This document shows, piece by piece, positions 4,751 to 6,592 of a stretch of DNA of 6,592 nucleotides (positions are counted from its first letter, which is position 1; each line of letters opens with the position of its first letter). Under the pieces are notes generated by a model. That model was not told the origin of the DNA, did no database searches, and worked only from the letters and a program-made list of their open reading frames with translations. The stretch is taken from the NCBI GenBank assembly GCA_031266315.1, contig JAISBG010000300.1, positions 1-6,592 on the forward strand, read 5' to 3'. The translations under genes and the position numbers were made by a program. Source of the stretch: Planctomycetaceae bacterium (GTDB lineage Bacteria; Planctomycetota; Planctomycetia; Pirellulales; Thermoguttaceae).

Positions 4751-6592
4751 TTACTGTTTATCCAAAACCCGTTTTGCGCGTTCTTTGATGTTATCGTTAC
4801 GGCTTTGGAAAATAACTTTTTTCATTGCGTCAGCGGTTTGCGGAGATTTGCCTTGCAATTTTTCACCGATTGTAACAATAGATTCGGCGGCTTTCTCTTT
4901 AAACTTTTCGTTGTCAAGATATTGCACGGCAACACCCAAAACCTTCAACGATGGATTTCGTGCAAAAACATCGAAAATGAGAACTTTGTCCTCGTCGCGA
5001 TCAGCAAGATCATAAACTTCCTGACATATTTGTAACCGCTGTTCCTCCGACATGCTAAACTGACGAGCAAGCCGAATGTAACCACGCAAACCACGAACCT
5101 TGAACTTGTTCTCTTTCGATTCCTTCGCTAACTTCAGGCACGCAGCAGCAATAAGTTGAAGGTCTTGCGGTGAACGCCATTGACCAAGAATTGCCGTTGC
5201 TTTGTCTTTTAACTCCGCATCATCGCCCCAAGCGTATTGGTTGGCAATCTCCATTGCCTTCGCTCCGCCAATTTCTTTGAGCAAATCAAGAAGATTGATT
5301 TTCATTGCCGTTGAGCCGTCGGCAAACAGTTTGAGAACTTCCGACGAAGCCGCATCTTGCGGTAAACGTGTACACGCCGATTTCAGCACAACAAGAATTT
5401 TTTCGGCTTCCTCTTCCGATTTCGCTTTGTCAAGCACGTCAAGAAGAATCGGTAAATCTTCAATTCCCGCCGTCTGACCAAGAGCGTCAATCGCCGCCTT
5501 GCGAACACCGGCGTCCGTATCCAGCAATCCCTTTTTCAGAAGCGGATACGCTGAAATAATCCGGCGGTCTTCCACAAGACCAATCGCGGTAATTTTCGTT
5601 GCGGCATTGCCTTTTTCAAGTAAACCGACCACCGCATCGTCAATTTCCTTACCGGGCAAATTGCGCAACGTATTTTCTGCCGCTTTGGCAACCTCCGGCG
5701 AATCCGTTTGATTTGCCGCATCAATCAGAATCGGCAACACGGACGGATCACCGATATTACGCAGTGAATCAATCGCCGCAACTCGTACAACAACCTCGCC
5801 GGACTTGGCAAATTCCGAAATCGCCGGAAGCGAAACAACCCGTGATTCCTTGTCTTTGCGGTCGCCAATAGAACGAACCAGTTTTGATTTCCGTAGCGGA
5901 TCAGACTGTTTGCCGAGTTGTTCGACCATCGCTTTCGTAACAGCATTGCCGGCAGGAAGTTCACGTCCCGCTTTGAGACCGACACCGAAAAATTTCGGCG
6001 ATTCGGAATTTAATTGCGCAACAAGCAAATCAATACCGTCCAAACCGCGAATCAAAATTCCCCAATACAAAGCGGCTTCTTTTTGATACGCTTTAATATC
6101 GGCAACCGCCAAAGCATCGTAAATTTTGATCGCTGTATCCTTTTGACCGTTTTTCGCAAAAATTTCGGCAAGGAAAAAACCGGAATCCGCCAACGCCGGA
6201 TCAAGTGATTTTTGTGTGAAAAATTCAACGGCTTCATTACCGCCATTGCCGGCGTATGCGTAACCGGCGGCTTTGCGAACATCAAGGTCTTCGTGTTTCA
6301 GAAACTCCTTTGCGGTTGCTGCCGACTTGGAATTGCCGCGAACACCGAGCGTTGTCAGTATTCCGGCGAGAGTTTCGGGACGTTTCACGGTTTTCGTTGC
6401 TTCACAAAGTGCAGCGTCCACCTCAATACCGGGAATTGTTTCCAGCGCGTAACGTGCGTAAAACCCTTCTTTTTCAATGTCGAGTTTTTCCACAAGAACC
6501 GGAACCGCCGCCTTCGTGCCGTACATTCCCAGCCGTTTGTAAGCGAACATTTTGAGACGTAAAATATCGTCTTCTGTTCCCGGTTGTTTGAC
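4751..6592 (-). CDS. HEAT-repeat protein, N-terminus cut by the window edge
   Basis: The C-terminal 613 residues are visible. The frame stays open through the right edge, and the first internal ATG (6548-6550) has no ribosome binding site and sits inside a helical repeat (preceded by DDILRLK), so it is not the true start. The visible part is an alpha-solenoid of HEAT-type helix pairs. Examples, numbered from that internal ATG, are AVPVLVEKL (15-23), VRVAAIDSLRNIGDPSVLPILI (255-276, split here only by the helix turn), VRKAAIDALGQT (349-360) and a final KERAKRVLDKQ. Residues about 117-180 look more TPR-like (FFLAEIFAKNGQKDTAIKIYDAL region). Such solenoids mediate protein-protein contacts; no catalytic motif is visible and the partner is unknown. 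In planctomycetes they often follow a signal peptide, which here would lie outside the window. The gene is convergent with the prepilin-like gene and ends in a good terminator. Confidence 0.85.
   Translation of the reverse strand, partial: VKQPGTEDDILRLKMFAYKRLGMYGTKAAVPVLVEKLDIEKEGFYARYALETIPGIEVDAALCEATKTVKRPETLAGILTTLGVRGNSKSAATAKEFLKHEDLDVRKAAGYAYAGNGGNEAVEFFTQKSLDPALADSGFFLAEIFAKNGQKDTAIKIYDALAVADIKAYQKEAALYWGILIRGLDGIDLLVAQLNSESPKFFGVGLKAGRELPAGNAVTKAMVEQLGKQSDPLRKSKLVRSIGDRKDKESRVVSLPAISEFAKSGEVVVRVAAIDSLRNIGDPSVLPILIDAANQTDSPEVAKAAENTLRNLPGKEIDDAVVGLLEKGNAATKITAIGLVEDRRIISAYPLLKKGLLDTDAGVRKAAIDALGQTAGIEDLPILLDVLDKAKSEEEAEKILVVLKSACTRLPQDAASSEVLKLFADGSTAMKINLLDLLKEIGGAKAMEIANQYAWGDDAELKDKATAILGQWRSPQDLQLIAAACLKLAKESKENKFKVRGLRGYIRLARQFSMSEEQRLQICQEVYDLADRDEDKVLIFDVFARNPSLKVLGVAVQYLDNEKFKEKAAESIVTIGEKLQGKSPQTADAMKKVIFQSRNDNIKERAKRVLDKQ

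Overview
The window most likely comes from a planctomycete or close PVC-group bacterium. The best marker is a DUF1559-type prepilin-like protein. It has the [16 protein letters not shown] start, the [10 protein letters not shown] segment and a C-terminal H-X9-DG motif, a family that is expanded in Planctomycetota, Lentisphaerae and Verrucomicrobia. A long HEAT-repeat protein fits the same source. The DNA is moderately AT-rich, so this is probably not one of the GC-rich planctomycete lineages. No plasmid, phage, transposase, CRISPR, tRNA or rRNA signal is visible.

Layout, left to right. (1) Positions 7-445 hold a tandem array of ten full copies and one partial copy of a 42-bp unit (41 bp in two copies). 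The copies fall into two related sub-families, and each carries a small palindrome at the same place. (2) Positions 537-1388, minus strand, encode a secreted 283-residue protein of unknown function. (3) A 668-bp divergent intergenic region follows. It contains two copies of a hairpin-rich repeat (about 1455-1600 and 1770-1905), with one sub-module inverted between them. A candidate promoter and a good ribosome binding site sit before the next gene. (4) Positions 2057-3118, plus strand, encode an arabinose-5-phosphate isomerase (KdsD/KpsF/GutQ family, SIS domain plus two CBS domains). It makes the precursor of Kdo, a sugar of lipopolysaccharide or capsule. (5) Positions 3119-3381 are an AT-rich spacer with a 9-bp repeat, a long inverted repeat and a hairpin. 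(6) Positions 3382-4630, plus strand, hold the DUF1559 prepilin-like gene. Its only good start (AAGGAG, then ATG at 3382) is out of frame with the body, and a run of 12 G at 3462-3473 lies between them. Eleven or fourteen G would give one continuous frame. (7) A compound terminator hairpin lies at 4651-4712. (8) Positions 4751-6592, minus strand, hold the C-terminal 613 residues of a HEAT-repeat protein cut by the right edge.

The genes do not form one operon. The secreted protein and kdsD are divergent, and the prepilin-like gene and the HEAT gene are convergent. KdsD, the exported protein and the prepilin-like protein all relate to the cell envelope or surface, but nothing in the sequence links them in one pathway. 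The two most interesting items are the poly-G tract that controls the reading frame of the surface-protein gene, and the 42-bp palindrome array, whose period is close to four turns of B-DNA.
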